The notes under the pieces were generated by a model that had not been told where the DNA came from, searched no databases, and saw nothing but the letters and a program-made list of their open reading frames with translations. Below, in pieces: positions 23,501-38,500 of a DNA stretch of 64,000 nt (the first letter of the stretch is position 1; the number at the start of each line of letters is the position of its first letter). Made by a program: the position numbers and the translations under genes. The stretch covers positions 6,851,156-6,915,155 of the forward strand of contig CM055106.1 of the NCBI GenBank assembly GCA_029204225.1, read 5' to 3'. Source of the stretch: Diphasiastrum complanatum (lineage: Eukaryota; Streptophyta; Lycopodiopsida; Lycopodiales; Lycopodiaceae).

Positions 23501-26500
23501 TTGAGCTAAACTTACCATAATGCACTAGTAAATCACTCAATATATTGCTATCTAGTAAAATGACAAATTTTTCCATTGGCTTCCATTATCATAGAGACTA
23601 TGAGTGTGAAAAATCCAGCAAATTCACACGTGTGGGGATCCACAAGGAATGTGTGAATGATCTTGACCATGCTTTGTGGTGGCACACAGAACACCTGTAG
23701 AGCAATCTTGCAATCTACCAACAGATCTGAGGCTAGAGCACAATCTAGAATGCTACAGATCAAAGTAAAACTAATTCCTCACAAATAGAGAGAATAGAGA
23801 AGCTTAATTATGTATGAAGAAGACACAACATCTGAGTTAGAGAGAGAATATCAAAACAAGCAAAATAGCATGAGATCCAATTTTGACATTATGACATTAC
23901 CAAAGCTTGATTCATCATTAGATATGAATGAGAATGATATGTACATATATAGGAGAGCCAAAATTCGTGGTACTCCTTGCATTCAATGCATTCTCTACAC
24001 CTAATCAAGTGTAAACTACTATCATATTGACACCTAACAACTTGCATGCTGAAGTTGCACCTAGCTTCTACCTACTTTGTCCAAATGTCAATTTCTCAAC
24101 TATGAACCTACAAAACTACATGCATGTGTCAAATACTGTATGCATGTCTTTCATGTGACTTCCCTAGATGACTTGGACATGTGTAGAACATGTATACTGA
24201 CTTGCATGTTGCTTGTAGTGATTGCATGTTGCATGCATGCACACTAACTGATTTTGCATGTCATCTACTTTTATGCATGTCATCAAATCTAGATCTACCT
24301 AACTCAAACTCGCCCTAATCTATAAGGTCATGTGCTCAATTCACATACCTCTGATATATACAATGGAAAAAAGTGAAATATGACCATCTAGACATTGTGC
24401 ATGTCATGTAGCTCGAGTTTGGACATGCTAGAGAATAATATTCAACTTGTAAATGCACAAGCAAGATGATTTTCCTCATCAACCCCTATAGACAAGTTGG
24501 ATAGCTTTTTATTCTTCACAATGAGCACCTCTAGTTTTAACTAAAAGTTGACCTAACATTCTCCTCTAATGTGGAGGTTTTCACTACATCAAGTACTTGT
24601 TTTCTACCTTAGGAGATGCAAAATTTATCATATAATTTTAGCTTAAAATCCTTAAGCATTATTCATAGGTTCAAGGAAGAGTAGCTTGGTATTATAATTA
24701 CTATGCTCCAATTTGGTTTTGTATGTAATAACTAGCAAGACAACTAAGTAAATGAATTATAGCAAGTCTTCAATTTCCATAAACCTAAACTTAATATATC
24801 ATTAAGGAAAGATGACTACACATAGATCACATGAAGAGCACTCAAAAGTCAAAAGATTTGTTGCACTTTTAGGATCTTCACCTATTTACTAACTAATATG
24901 GCATTGATTGTTCAAGTGTAGACTAAAAAAGTCCATGCCTACATTGCTAAGATGCAACTTATATATGCCCTTGTATCTCAATGTGAGAAGTCTCATAAGC
25001 TTATTGTGAATTTCAAAGCAATCTTAGAATTTTTTTACATCCCTTGGTCCCCAACCATACTCAAGTTTCAAAGAATGAGAATATTTACATATTACATTAA
25101 TTCTTCATCTAGGATTTAGCTGTAACAGGTCAACTGATTGTCTTGTTTCCAATTATTTGAAACTAGAAAGCTAAAAAAGTTAAATATAGCCATTGCAAAC
25201 TTCAAGAATAGAATAATGCTCTTTAAAATGTTGTGGCTACTTTTTTCAAAGATGTGGTCATGAATATTGCATGGATTGTGCAATCCATCCGACAATACCA
25301 AGAATTTGCAACAATATCGCGTTAATATTACCTTAAGTGTATTGTAGAATAAGTGAAAAAGGCCTTCCACAACATGAAAGTTCTAGTCTGTTGAAAATTG
25401 TCACTTCTCACTTGACATTGGTTCATGTAAATATTGATCAAACATTAGAATATGTTGATGATATGATTTCACACGTGTGGAGCATGTTCCCATGTGTGAA
25501 AGGATGTACTTTTCATGTTTGTATATATCCAAATTGATTTTGTATCATTCTAGTTAGTGTGAACATGAAATGACTAGTTTTTAGTCAAGTTGACTAGTCA
25601 CCTACAAATTAGCTTTTCCTTGCATGTGCATGAGTAAATGCTCCCACATGGCAAGTGGATGTTCACATGTGTGTATAGAGTACTAGAAGATAAGAGTTGA
25701 CCATTTTCCTTAGATCCTATTTTGTAGGGAATATTCCTATATTCTAGGAGACTAGCTTTTTGGATTTTAGTCATATTCTAGAAGGTCAACTATTGGATAA
25801 GGATCAAGGATGGATCAAATGGATAGATATGAGTGATGTGGCACTCTTCACACGTGTGAAGGCCTGCTGGACTGTACCAGACTCATGGATGTACTTGATC
25901 CATAAAAGGATCATCATTTTGCTAAGAAAATTGATGAGACTTTTGCACTCTACACTTTTGTGAGATTTCTAGTCATTTGTCTTGTGATTTTTATGCATGA
26001 TTGCTATCTAGTATCATTGTACTTGTTGTTTCAGGTGCAGGCCGTACAGTGGACAGTACTCCACACGTGTGAAGCCGCTCTCACTAAAAAATGATGTGTT
26101 GATCCATTGCTCTTGCTTAAATCCAAGTGTAGTGAATCTAGATCAAGATCTAATGTGTAGAACTTGATAGATTCATTGATTAAGCAACCAATAACTCTCT
26201 ATGATTGTAAAGTACAATCATTATTGTCCTAAAAACTGTAAAATTTATCATGGTATCAGAGCTAAGTAAGAGAGTGATCATTGAATCATAAATCTTGTAA
26301 AGATCATTGGCAAAATTTGTTTTTTGGCCAATACTAGTGAGGGCGAGTTCTTCTAGAGTGATAGCTTGTAATCATTTGGATCAAAACGACTTGGAGGCTG
26401 TGTATGTACTTTTCACACGTGTGAAACCGTACAGCAACTTTCAATTCAAGTTACTTTGTGTTTTTTGGTCCCAAAATCACAATACTAGTTCATTTTTGGT

Positions 26501-29500
26501 GCTTTTTGAAGCATAGTATTGATCTAGATTCATTCTAACTAATGCCTATGACCAAATAGTGTTTTGGATCATTGAAGCATTTCTTTTTAGAGTCTAAGAT
26601 CAGATCTAAGAGGCTGATTTGTTCAGATCCTTAGTTGAAGTGAAATCTCTAAGAAAAGTGTAAAGCAATTTTTTTTTGTGAGAGTGAAAGCTAGAAATTT
26701 TTGGTAAGATCTTTGAGTATCATTCAAGCTTGTGTGTTAGTTTGATAGAGACAAGCCTATAGGCATTCTAGTAAGCTTTAGGCCACTTCATAGATCTTTT
26801 AAAATTCAAAAATCTTTGTGATTTTTAAAAGAGCATTCATTCTAAAATGTCATCCATGGGTGGATATTTGATGGAATCAAGTGAGAGACTCACTTCCACA
26901 AATTATTCCATTTGGAAAGTGAGAATGGAATCACTCCTAGTGATCCATGATCTATATGACATAGTTCAAGGAGTAGAGGAAGAGCCTCAAACTCCCCAAG
27001 AACAAGCCAAATACAAGAAGAGAGCAAGATTAGCTCTACATTGCATAAAGTTAAATGTATGCAATGACCTCTTGAAAGAGGTGTCTTCTTGTACCTCATC
27101 CAAAGAGGCTTGGGATTCATTAAAGAGCATTTATGAATCCAACAATACTTCAAGAATCCTCATGCTAAGAAATCAAGTTTTCCAAAGCATGAAAGGAAGT
27201 GGAGAGAGTGGACAAGAGTATGTTCTAAGGATCAAATCTCTTAACAAGGAGTTAAGTGCAATAGGAGAGAAGATCCAAGATCAAGAACTAGTACAAATCA
27301 TTTTGAATGGTCTAAGTGATGAGTTTACCAACTTAGTCCAATCATTTGCCATTCAAGACTCTCTTCCATCCATTGAAAAGTTGCACAATGTTCTTGTGGC
27401 CGAGGAGAGTAGGCTTCTACACCTCAAGACAAGAATGGATAGCATGTCACTTAATGGAGGAGAGGAGAAAGCTAACTTTACATCTAAAGGCAAGAAAAAG
27501 CAAAATCCATTCAAGAAAAATCAAGGCAAGGAGGCCGAGATGAAGAATGGAGGATCTACCTCCAAAGGCAAAGTGAAGAACAAGGCAAAACTAAAGTGTT
27601 TCTTTTGTGGGAAGAAAGGACACTTTGCCTCAGAATGCTACTTGAAGAAGAATCAACAAGCCAAAGGAGATCAAGGGAACATTGCTCAAGAGGAAGAATA
27701 TGAGGATGGATTCAACACATCCTTAATGGTTGCATCTACACCAACTTCAAGTCAAGACACATGGTGGATAGATAGTGGGGCTAGTTCCCACATGTCCTTT
27801 AACAAGCATTATTTTTCTACTCTTCTATCTTGTAATGACTCTAAGAAGTCAATATACACTGCTAGTGATCAAGCATGCAAGATAGATGGCATAGGATCTA
27901 TACCTCTTTGTTTAGGCACATCTAAAAGGATAGATCTAGATAATGTTTTGTATGTTCCTACCATTTCAAGAAACTTGCTTAGTGTAGGACAATTAATGGA
28001 CAATGGACTAGATGTACATTTCAAGAATGGAGTTTGTTCCATCTTGAAAAATGATAAGTGCATAGCTAGTGGCATTAAGCAAGGTAGACTTTTCAAGTTG
28101 GATGCTAATGTTGCAAGTGAAAGTGTGAACTTGGCTAGGGAGGAGCTAACTCAAGTGGAGCTTTGGCATAAGAGATTAGGCCATCCTAATCTTCAATCTA
28201 TGGAGTCAATGGCAAGCAAGGAACTAGCTCTCGGCCTACCAAGAGCTTTCAAGAAGTGTGGAAAAATGTGTGAGGCATGTGGCCTTGCAAAGTCACACAA
28301 ATCTTCTTACAAGAAATCTTCATCAAGATCTCTCTCTCCCTTGGATCTCATACATTCTGATGTACATAGTTTTTCACATGCAAGTAATGGAGGTGCCTTG
28401 ATGTATGTAACTTTTATAGATGATTGTACTAGATTCACATGGATTGAGTTACTATCAAAGAAAAATCTTGTTTATGAAGCTTTCATTAAGTTCAAGTCTC
28501 TAGTAGAGAAACAACTTAGTACTTCTATCAAAGCACTAAGATGTGATAATGGAGGAGAGTACACCTCCAATAAAATGAAAGACTTTTGTGAGATCAATGG
28601 TATTAAGTTACAATACACTTGTTCCTACACCCCTCAACAAAATGGGGTGGCCGAGAGGAAAAATAGGAGTCTATGTGAGTGTGCAAAGTCCTTGAGGCTT
28701 GATGCATCACTTCCCATCTCATTTTGGGGAGAAGCCATAACATGTGCTAATTATTTATGTAATAGACTTCCTAGTAGTGCTATAGATGGGATCTCACCTT
28801 ATCAAGCCTTGTTTGATAAGAAACCCAATGTAAAATATTTTAAGATCTTTGGATGTACTTGTTATGTACACATTCCTTTGGAGACTAGAAGGAAAGAAGA
28901 TGCTACCTCCTTCAAAGGAATCTTTGTTGGCTATGGAGAAAATAGCAAGGGATATAGGATATATGATCCTACATCCAAGAAAGTAAAGGTAAGCAAGGAT
29001 GTACTTTTTGATGAGTCACAATTTGCTAAGAGCTTGTCAAATGGATCTAACCCATTGTGCATTGAAGATCTTGACAAATCCGAGGAGGATCTTGACAAAC
29101 CCGAGGAGGATCATGACAAACCCGAGGATGGAGATTTGGATCCAAGTCAAAAGGGGCCAAGAAGATCATCAAGGAGCAAGGCCGAGCCCTCAAGGCTTAC
29201 CTATGTGGACAAGGGAAAGCAAAAGGAAGGCTCTACATCTTCTACCTCTTACTCTTTTTTAGCTACATTGATTGAAGAACCATCATCTTTTGAAGAAGCA
29301 TGTAAATCTAAAGTTTGGAGAGATGCAATGCAAGTAGAGTATGATGCATTAGAAGAAAATCATACTTGGAATCTTGTAAATCTTCCAAGAGGAAAGAAAC
29401 CACTTGCATGTAAGTGGATTTATAGAATTAAGTACAATCAAGATGGATCTATTAGTAAATACAAAGCTAGGCTTGTTGCTAAGGGATTTCTTCAAATAAA

Positions 29501-32500
29501 AGGATTGGATTATGAAGAAACATTTGCACCTGTAGCTAAGCTTGTAACTATTAGATTAATCATTTGCATTGCTACTTTGTTCAAATGGGATCTCTACCAA
29601 ATGGATGTGACAAATGCCTTCTTGAATGGCTTCTTAGAAGAGGAAATCTACATGATGCAACCCGAGGGCTTCATCAAGATTGGTGAGGAGCAAAAGGTGT
29701 GCTACTTAAGGAAGAGCCTATATGGCTTGAAGCAAGCACCTAGAGCTTGGTACTCTAGGTTGCATGATTTTCTCTATTCCCTTGGCTTTGTACTAAGTGC
29801 TTATGAACCTTCTTTATATTTCAAATGTAATGAAGGAAAGATCATCATTTTGGTTCTTTATGTTGATGACATCATTATGACAGGAAATGATGATGATGGC
29901 ATAGGCAAAGTAAAAGTTGACTTATCTAGTGAGTTCAAGATGGTAGATCTAGGCTTCCTAAAGTTTATACTTGGGATAGAAGTGTCTAGAAGTAGCAATT
30001 GTACTTTCATAAGTCAATCTAAGTATGCTACTTCCATTCTTGAAAGATTTGGTATGAAAGATTGTAAGGGGATTGACACCCCTATGGAGCATGTTGTGAA
30101 AGCAACTAATGAAGGTGATGAAGCATCCTTTGAGGACATCACTCTCTTTAGGAAGCTTATAGGCTCTCTAATCTATTTAACCATCACTAGACCTGACTTA
30201 AGTTTTTGTGTAAGCAAGTTGAGTCAAAGTATGCAAGCTCCTTTAATTCATCATTGGAAAAGTGCCAAGAGAGTACTTAGATATGTTTCTAGTACTAGAT
30301 TTTTTGGTATACTTTATGAAGGATCTAACTTGCACTTGAGAGCCTACTCGGATTCAGATTTTGCAGGTGACAAGATGGATAGGAAGTCCATTAGTGCATT
30401 TGCAACATTTCTTTGTGGAGGAGTGATATCTTGGCTTTCCAAAAAGCAAGATACAATCTCACTATCTTCTTGTGAAGCCGAGTACAAGGCATTGACTTCA
30501 ACAACCAAAGAGCTCTTATGGCTAAGAAGACTCTTGATGGAACTACATGTGCTAGAGGCCGAGGAGATCCCTTACATATTTTGTGACAATCAAGCTTCTC
30601 AACAAATTGCTTCAAATCCTATCTTCCATGCTAGAACAAAGCATATTGAGATAGCTCACCACTTTGTGAGGGAGAAGGTACAATCCAAGGAAGTGCAACT
30701 ACATCATGTACCATCATCCGAATGCATAGCTGATATCTTAACCAAACCATTGTCCAAAGATCCATTTTTTAAGTTAAGATATGCTCTTGGAATTGTAGAT
30801 AGATGTACACTAGATTTGCCAAGTTAGAAGTGAGGAGGAGTGTTGAAAATTGTCACTTCTCACTTGACATTGGTTCATGTAAATATTGATCAAACATTAG
30901 AATATGTTGATGATATGATTTCACACGTGTGGAGCATGTTCCCATGTGTGAAAGGATGTACTTTTCATGTTTGTATATATCCAAATTGATTTTGTATCAT
31001 TCTAGTTAGTGTGAACATGAAATGACTAGTTTTTAGTCAAGTTGACTAGTCACCTACAAATTAGCTTTTCCTTGCATGTGCATGAGTAAATGCTCCCACA
31101 TGGCAAGTGGATGTTCACATGTGTGTATAGAGTACTAGAAGATAAGAGTTGACCATTTTCCTTAGATCCTATTTTGTAGGGAATATTCCTATATTCTAGG
31201 AGACTAGCTTTTTGGATTTTAGTCATATTCTAGAAGGTCAACTATTGGATAAGGATCAAGGATGGATCAAATGGATAGATATGAGTGATGTGGCACTCTT
31301 CACACGTGTGAAGGCCTGCTGGACTGTACCAGACTCATGGATGTACTTGATCCATAAAAGGATCATCATTTTGCTAAGAAAATTGATGAGACTTTTGCAC
31401 TCTACACTTTTGTGAGATTTCTAGTCATTTGTCTTGTGATTTTTATGCATGATTGCTATCTAGTATCATTGTACTTGTTGTTTCAGGTGCAGGCCGTACA
31501 GTGGACAGTACTCCACACGTGTGAAGCCGCTCTCACTAAAAAATGATGTGTTGATCCATTGCTCTTGCTTAAATCCAAGTGTAGTGAATCTAGATCAAGA
31601 TCTAATGTGTAGAACTTGATAGATTCATTGATTAAGCAACCAATAACTCTCTATGATTGTAAAGTACAATCATTATTGTCCTAAAAACTGTAAAATTTAT
31701 CATAGTCTGACATGACTAGATATAGAGCCCACTCCACAGGGGACTCAAATAGAATCGAACTTGATAAGCTCGACCTTTTGACCTATACTATAGAAGGACT
31801 ATGAAAGTGAAATGACTGAATATATGAACCAATTACCAATGGATGGAGCATTACCATCCTGAAGCAATAATAGATTCAAAAGTCAAAAGTAATCATCATA
31901 GAGTATACATAGATTGCAATGGAAATACTTCCAATATTAAAAAACAAGCAATGCTTAACTACTTCACCAGAAAAAGTTCTATAATAGGTAAGTGAATGTA
32001 CATAGAATGCTAATTATAGATTTATAAGTCCACATCTAGTAAGTTGGATCACCATTGTATAGATAATTCATTATACCTCATTTTCAATGGTAACATGAGT
32101 GATGCCAGAAAATAAGTGTGGTTGTATGAGTTTTAACATCCTTTACATGAATGTTGTGAGAGTTCAATGAGAGCCTTGAGCCATTTCATCCTTCTTGCAT
32201 GGTTGGATTTTATCTTTAACTATATCTTTAAATAATCTTATTGTTGCCATTTCATCTCATAGTACTTTTTAAATAGTGTGTTCAATTAGAATAATGTTGA
32301 GTGCATCTTTGGTGAATATAATGCAATTGAGAAAAATTAACTCAAACAATTGTAGTGACCCACTACATAATCTTTTGTTGAGGAGTTTCCATCATGATTG
32401 TAGTACTTCAAAACTATAATGCTTTAGAATGTATTTAGTATAGGTGTAGGTTCACTATATAGAAAATAAATCATAGGTTAGGACTTCTTTAAATCATTAA

Positions 32501-35500
32501 GTAGTTCCAAGTTTATTCAAGTTGAGTCAAACTTGAAGTCAAAGCTCAATTTAATCTTTTGTTGGAGAGTAGGTATTTTTGTCCAATCTGATCAGACTTG
32601 AAGTCAGATTAGGTATAGTTCTTTTACTATAAGTATATGATATCTAACGAGTGTGAGCATATATTTATGGTACAAATCTTGAATAATCTTCTTGGAGACC
32701 AAGCGTTGTTTGATGATATTATGAATATTGAAATTCACACAATCACATATGAGAATAGAAACATGATTTACTCATTCTAGAAAGTGTGTGATGTGTTTAT
32801 ATATGCGAGGTATATACTTAGATATTAGTGTGAATGTAAGAGGGATTGAGTTGATTTTGATGTTAATGTTTTGTACTCCATTTCTATATTGATAATATAA
32901 TCGAAGCAAGTTTGATTTAGACTTGATGTTCATTTGATCTTAGATACACCTAGTGCAATATGAGGTTATTTGTGTCATCCATTTGGTTTCACTACATATT
33001 AAGTTTCATTCTTGCTTGTCGGAAAGTGGTATGTGCAGAAGATAGGTCTAGCTCGAAAAGAAAATGAATGAAAATAATTCGTGTGTCTAGAAAGAAAACC
33101 TTTTGTGCATGGTAGAATAAACTATCATCATCTTTCCAATGCATGACTACACCTATCAATTTCAAACAAGACAATAGTGATAGAAATCATGTTTGATCTT
33201 ATAGTAACTAGCTTTGAAATCGTCAGTACTATAGTGATTACGTAGCCAAACAATTAATCATAAAAAATTATCAGACAAATAATTAGTCGCGAAGAAATAC
33301 AGAAACACATATAGTCTGAGACGAAACTGAACGCAATAAGGAATAATATTAATTCAAAACAAAACAAAAGTAAATGAGTACAATAGGTTACGGATCGAAG
33401 TCATGTACTCTATGCTATCTTTGAGCGGCTAATATGAAAGTCTGAATTAATGCGCAATGCTGATGAGTAGTAGCGCAATAGCAATCTCTAAAACAACTCT
33501 AAGAAGTGAGCTAGAGTGCTCAGGAGTGTTCAAGCTCGCAAGCTTGAGAGAGAGAGAGAGCTAACTTTTCAAACGCTTCTGATAATTCTGATTTTCGATT
33601 GATTGCTCGATTGCTTAATCTGTATGAAATGAACAACTATTTATACTAAGAAATTAGGTCATCAATTGCGATCGCCAGTTGGCTGGTGATGCGCTGGCAT
33701 CTATTCGGTCCTTGTCATTGATTGCTGATAAGTGGTGAAATTGGCCGTAAACATTTTGTCTGCATAAATGAACCAAAACTGTAGCTCTGCAAAAATGAAC
33801 CAAAACAGCCACAGGCGACACTGTCGAGTTTTTTGCAAAATGGAGAAAAAGCCGAAGGTGCCCTTAAATCTCATTTAGGATTGCCCCACACTTTGCCAGA
33901 GTCATTTTCTTAACATTTGAGGCTCTTTAAAAAAAGCGAAAAATGCGACACTGCATATTTGAACGAGATTTTTGACAAGCAAAAAATGCGAAAAAAATGA
34001 CACTGCATTTTTACACGAGATTTTTGACAGGCGAAAAATGCGAAAAAAGACAACATTGCATTTTTACCCAAGATTTCTGTCAGACGAAAATGCAACACTA
34101 TCGTTAAACTCCATGTAATTCTACAGATTGTGTTAATACACGGGAAAATTCGCCAAACTGGATAAACAATGGATGAAGATTAAAATCGATTAGACGATTG
34201 GTAAGAAGGAGAATAATCCAACACTCCCCCTTAATCTGAATCCTTGAATGCCTTGACCTTCAAACTTAGTTCTGCACATAATCTTCTGTGTGATTCCAAA
34301 CTTAATGCTTTAGTAAAAACATCTGCTATCATGTCTTGCGTTCTATAGTACTACAATCTGACCTCTTCGTTGAGAACTTTGCTTCTAACGAAATGATACT
34401 TAAGTTCAATGTGCTTACTCCTGGAATGAAATCTAGGGTTGGCTGATAAAGCAATGGCACTTTGATTGTCACAAAATAATGTCGTCGGAGCATATTGATT
34501 CAGACCGATATCTGAGAGTAAGTTCCTCAACCAAATTGCTTCCTTTGTGGCTTGAGAGGATGCAATATACTCTGATTCAGTGGAAGATAGAGCTATCAAA
34601 GATTGCTTGCAACTGTTCCAGGAAATTGGACCATTGTTGAGAAAGAATGTAAATCCGAAAGTAGATATACGAGTGTCTACATCTCCTGCCCAACTCGCAT
34701 CTGTGTAACCACTGAGTAAATTGAGTTTGTTGTTGCCGATTGCTCCATAACAAATACAAAAGTCCATAGTAGCTCGAAGATATCTCATGAGTTTGATGAG
34801 CCTTCCAATGTGTTATACCAGGATTAGTCATAAACTGATTGAGAGAGCTGACTGCAAAATCTATGTCTGGCCTGGTACAGATTATGGCGTACATAAGAGA
34901 TCTTATAATAGAATGGTAAGGATACTCACACATCTGCTGCTTCTCATGAATTGTTTGGGGACACCAGTCCTTTGAAAATTTTAGTCCTGTTCCATTGGTG
35001 AGAGAACTAACTTGCAATTGATCAGATTATATCTGACTAAAATGTTATAGATGTATCTCTGTTGTGTAATGTAGATCAACTTTTGTTTTTAGTCTATGTG
35101 GATTTGTATGCCAAGGCAGAAATGAGCTTCGCCCAGATCGGTCATGTCAAATTTAGAAGATAGCATTGTCTTCTCCTCTTTTATTAGATCGGTACTGTTG
35201 CTGAAAAGCAATGTATCATCCACGTATAATGTGATAATGATAGAAGACTGCTGCACTGCTTTGAAGTAAACGTTTGAATCTGAAGAGTTAGGTGTAAAGA
35301 TGTGATCAATGAGAAAATTATTGATCCTTTAAAACCATGTCTGAGCAGATTGCTTCAAGCCATAAAGTGCCTTGTGGAGTTTACAAACATGATTGTGCTT
35401 ACCCTCAATAATATAATCTTCGGGTTGCAATATGTAAATATCTTCTACGATAACCATTGAGATATGCTGTCTGTACATCCATTTGATGTATTTCCAAATT

Positions 35501-38500
35501 TTCTACAATGACAAATAATAGCAAAAGTCAAATAGAAGAATGCTTGACTACTGAACTGAAAGTCTCAGTGTAATCGACGTTGTATACCTGAGAAAAACCT
35601 ATGGCTACTAGTCGTGCCTTTCTTCTGTTGATGCTTCCATCTGCGTTGTACTTGACTTTGAAAATCCATTTGCAATCAACTACGTTTCTGCTAGTAGGTA
35701 ATTCGACAATTGTCCATGTCTGGTACTTGATAAGAGATGAATACTCTTTATCCATAGTTTCTTTCCGTAGATCTGAGTCAGGCTATTGGTTGTGATTGTT
35801 TGTGCTATAAACTGGTAGAAATAATTACATATGGTGATTCACTAATGATGACTACATGAGGCCTTATATATATATTAGCCGGATAATCATTGAACATAAA
35901 TTTTTGTTCCCAATAGGAAGATTAATGGTTATATATTGGAGAGCTTGATTGTCTCTATAACCACTAGGTGCTTCAATCATCTCAAGGTTGCCATCAAGAG
36001 GTTATGATACAAGGAATTAGGATTGGCATACTAATAGATATAGAGAATACACTATGTGATGGGGCAAGGTGTTGATTTCACACATGTGGATTGTCCACAA
36101 CATGTACTTGTGATCTCCTAAGGTGTGTAGATGCACCAAGATTAAGATTAGATTGAGATTCAAGATCAATCTTAGATCCTATGGGCCGAGATGTTATCAC
36201 ACTTGATCATTGGTAGATCATCCTCCTTGATGCACTTTAGCTCCATTAATAACCTCTTGATCCAAAGCACTTCTTTGGTAGTTGTAGTGAGTGCTTTGTA
36301 CTCGGCCTCACATGAAGAGAGAGATAGAGTATCTTGCTTTTAGGAAATCCAAGATATTAGATTGCCTCCAAGAAAGATAGTGTATGCACTAATAGACTTT
36401 CGATCCATCTTGTCACTTGCAAAGTCCGAATCCGAGTAGCCAACAATGGATAGATCTTCACTTTTATAGAGTAGACCATAATCACAAGATGAAGATACAT
36501 ATCTTAGAATCCTCTTGGACATCTTCCAATGATGGATCTTAGGATCTTGCATAAAGTGACTCGATTTGTGCACACAAAAACTTAGATCGGGCCTAGTAAT
36601 GGTAAGCCAAATCAAGGAGCCTACAAGACTCCTAAAAAGTGTGATGTCCTCAAAGGATCTTTCATCACCTTTATTAGGATCTTTTACAATTTGCTCCATT
36701 GGAGTATCTATGCTCTTAGAATTTTCCATATGAAATTTTTTTAACATAGAGTGAGCATATCTAGATTGGCATATAAAGACATGATTTTCATAAAAATCAA
36801 TTTCTAGGCCTAGGATGTAATGCATCTCTCCTAGATCTTGCATTTTAAACTCACATCCAAGTGCTAGCTTGGTTTCATCAACTAGCTTGATACAACTTCC
36901 ACAAAGAATAAGGTCATCAACATAAATTAGAATAATGACAATATTGCTATCAACAAACTTTAGATACATGGAAGGATCATAGTCACTAAGAGTAAATCCT
37001 AGTGAGATAAGAAAATAATTAAGTCTTGAATACCATGATCTTGGTGCTTGCTTGAGTCCATAAAGACTTTTGAAGAGCAAGCACACTTTGGACTCATCCT
37101 TGATGAATCCTTGAGGTTGTTCCATATAGATCTCCTCCTCAAGATAACCATTTAGAAAAGCATTGGATACATCTAATTGGAACACCTTCCACTTGAAGAA
37201 ACAAGCAAGAGAAATAAGAATTCTTATTGTCACGATCTTTGCAACGGGTGCAACGGTCACCTCATAATCGAGACCATGGATTTGAGCAAATCCTTTGGCA
37301 CATAATCTTGCTTTATGCTTGTTGATGGTGCCATCATGATTGAACTTGATCCGAAATACCCACTTGCAACCAATCACATGCTTGTTGGATGGAGGATCCA
37401 CAAGCTCCCAAGTATTGTTGGTGATCAATGCATCATACTCTTGCTTCATGGCATCATACCACTCCTTGGTATTGAGTGCCTCTTGTACATTCTTTGGCTC
37501 TTCATGAGAGACATAAAAAACATAATTAGTGGAATCAAGATCCACTTGTTTGCCTTTGTCAACATATGAGAGCCTCTTAGGCTCGGATCTATCTCTCATG
37601 GATCTTCTTGGTGAGAAAATCCGAGGAGAGTCTTCTTCAAATCTCGACCCCATCACATCATGATTGTCTTCAAAATCAATAATTGGTGATGCCTCCATAG
37701 ATTTCTTGATCTCAGCCTCTTCAAAAGATGAGTGTTGATCTTCATGAAAGACAACATCTCTACTTTCAATAACTTGAGAAGTAGAGAGTACAAAGACTCT
37801 ATAGGCCTTCTTGGTGGATGAGTATCCAACGATGATCCCTTTGCATGCACTAGGATCTTCTTTCTTCCTTGTTTCCAAGGGAATACGGACAAAGCATAAG
37901 CATCCAAAAACTCTAAGGTGATCAACCTTAGGCTTCTTCAAATATAAGATTTCATATGGTGACTTTCCTTCAAGAGCTATATGTGGGAGCCTAATGCAAA
38001 GATAATTTGCACAATTAATGGCTTCTCCCCAAAAGTCTCTGGGCAAAGATGCCTCAATTGTCATAGATTTTGCACATTCACATAGAGATCTATTCTTTCT
38101 CTCGACCACTCCATTTTAAGATGGAGAGTAGGCACAAGAGAACTCTGTTTTGATGCCTTCAAGCTCACAAAAATCTTGAAATTTATTGGAGATATATTCA
38201 CCACCTCCATCACTTCTAAGAGCTTTAATCTTGAATGAGAATTGCTTCTCTACATAAGCTTTGTAAATATGGAAATGATCAAACACCATAGATTTAGAAG
38301 CAAGAAGATATATCCAAGTGAATCTTGTGAAATCATCAATGAAAGTAGCAAAACAAGTGGCTCCTCCCTTGCTTGTAGTTGATTAGAAATGCACATCCGA
38401 GTGGATTAACTCCAAAGGATGCTTGCTTTTGATAGAAGACCTTGTAAATGGCTTTTTGTGAGATTTAGCAATAGCACAAGCCTCACAAGGCTTAATCTTC

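Larger units (their letters stand above)
25389..31702 (+). mobile_element. Element D: complete, apparently young Ty1/copia retrotransposon
   Basis: 6,314 bp. LTRs of 862 bp each (25,389-26,250 and 30,841-31,702) look identical by eye. Perfect 5-bp target duplication TAGTC (25,384-25,388 and 31,703-31,707). tRNA-Met primer-binding site 26,251-26,262, polypurine tract just before 30,841, and one uninterrupted 1,326-codon gag-pol ORF with all domains. This is the only element in the window with every part needed for autonomous transposition. It lies antisense within the giant intron of the transporter. Confidence 0.95.
33200..35800 (-). mobile_element. Element E: 5'-truncated Ty1/copia remnant
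   Basis: Minus-strand 3' LTR (to 34,223), purine tract AAGGGGGAG, then RNase H and part of RT. Integrase, protease, gag and 5' LTR are missing. This is a different copia lineage from A-D, G and H: its RNase H reads TDASWAGDVDTR and SSTESEYIA. The left LTR border is approximate. Confidence 0.7.

Noticed and set aside
25760-25963. 67-codon ORF repeated at 31,212-31,415
   Set aside because: Lies inside both LTRs of element D; the duplication only reflects LTR identity.
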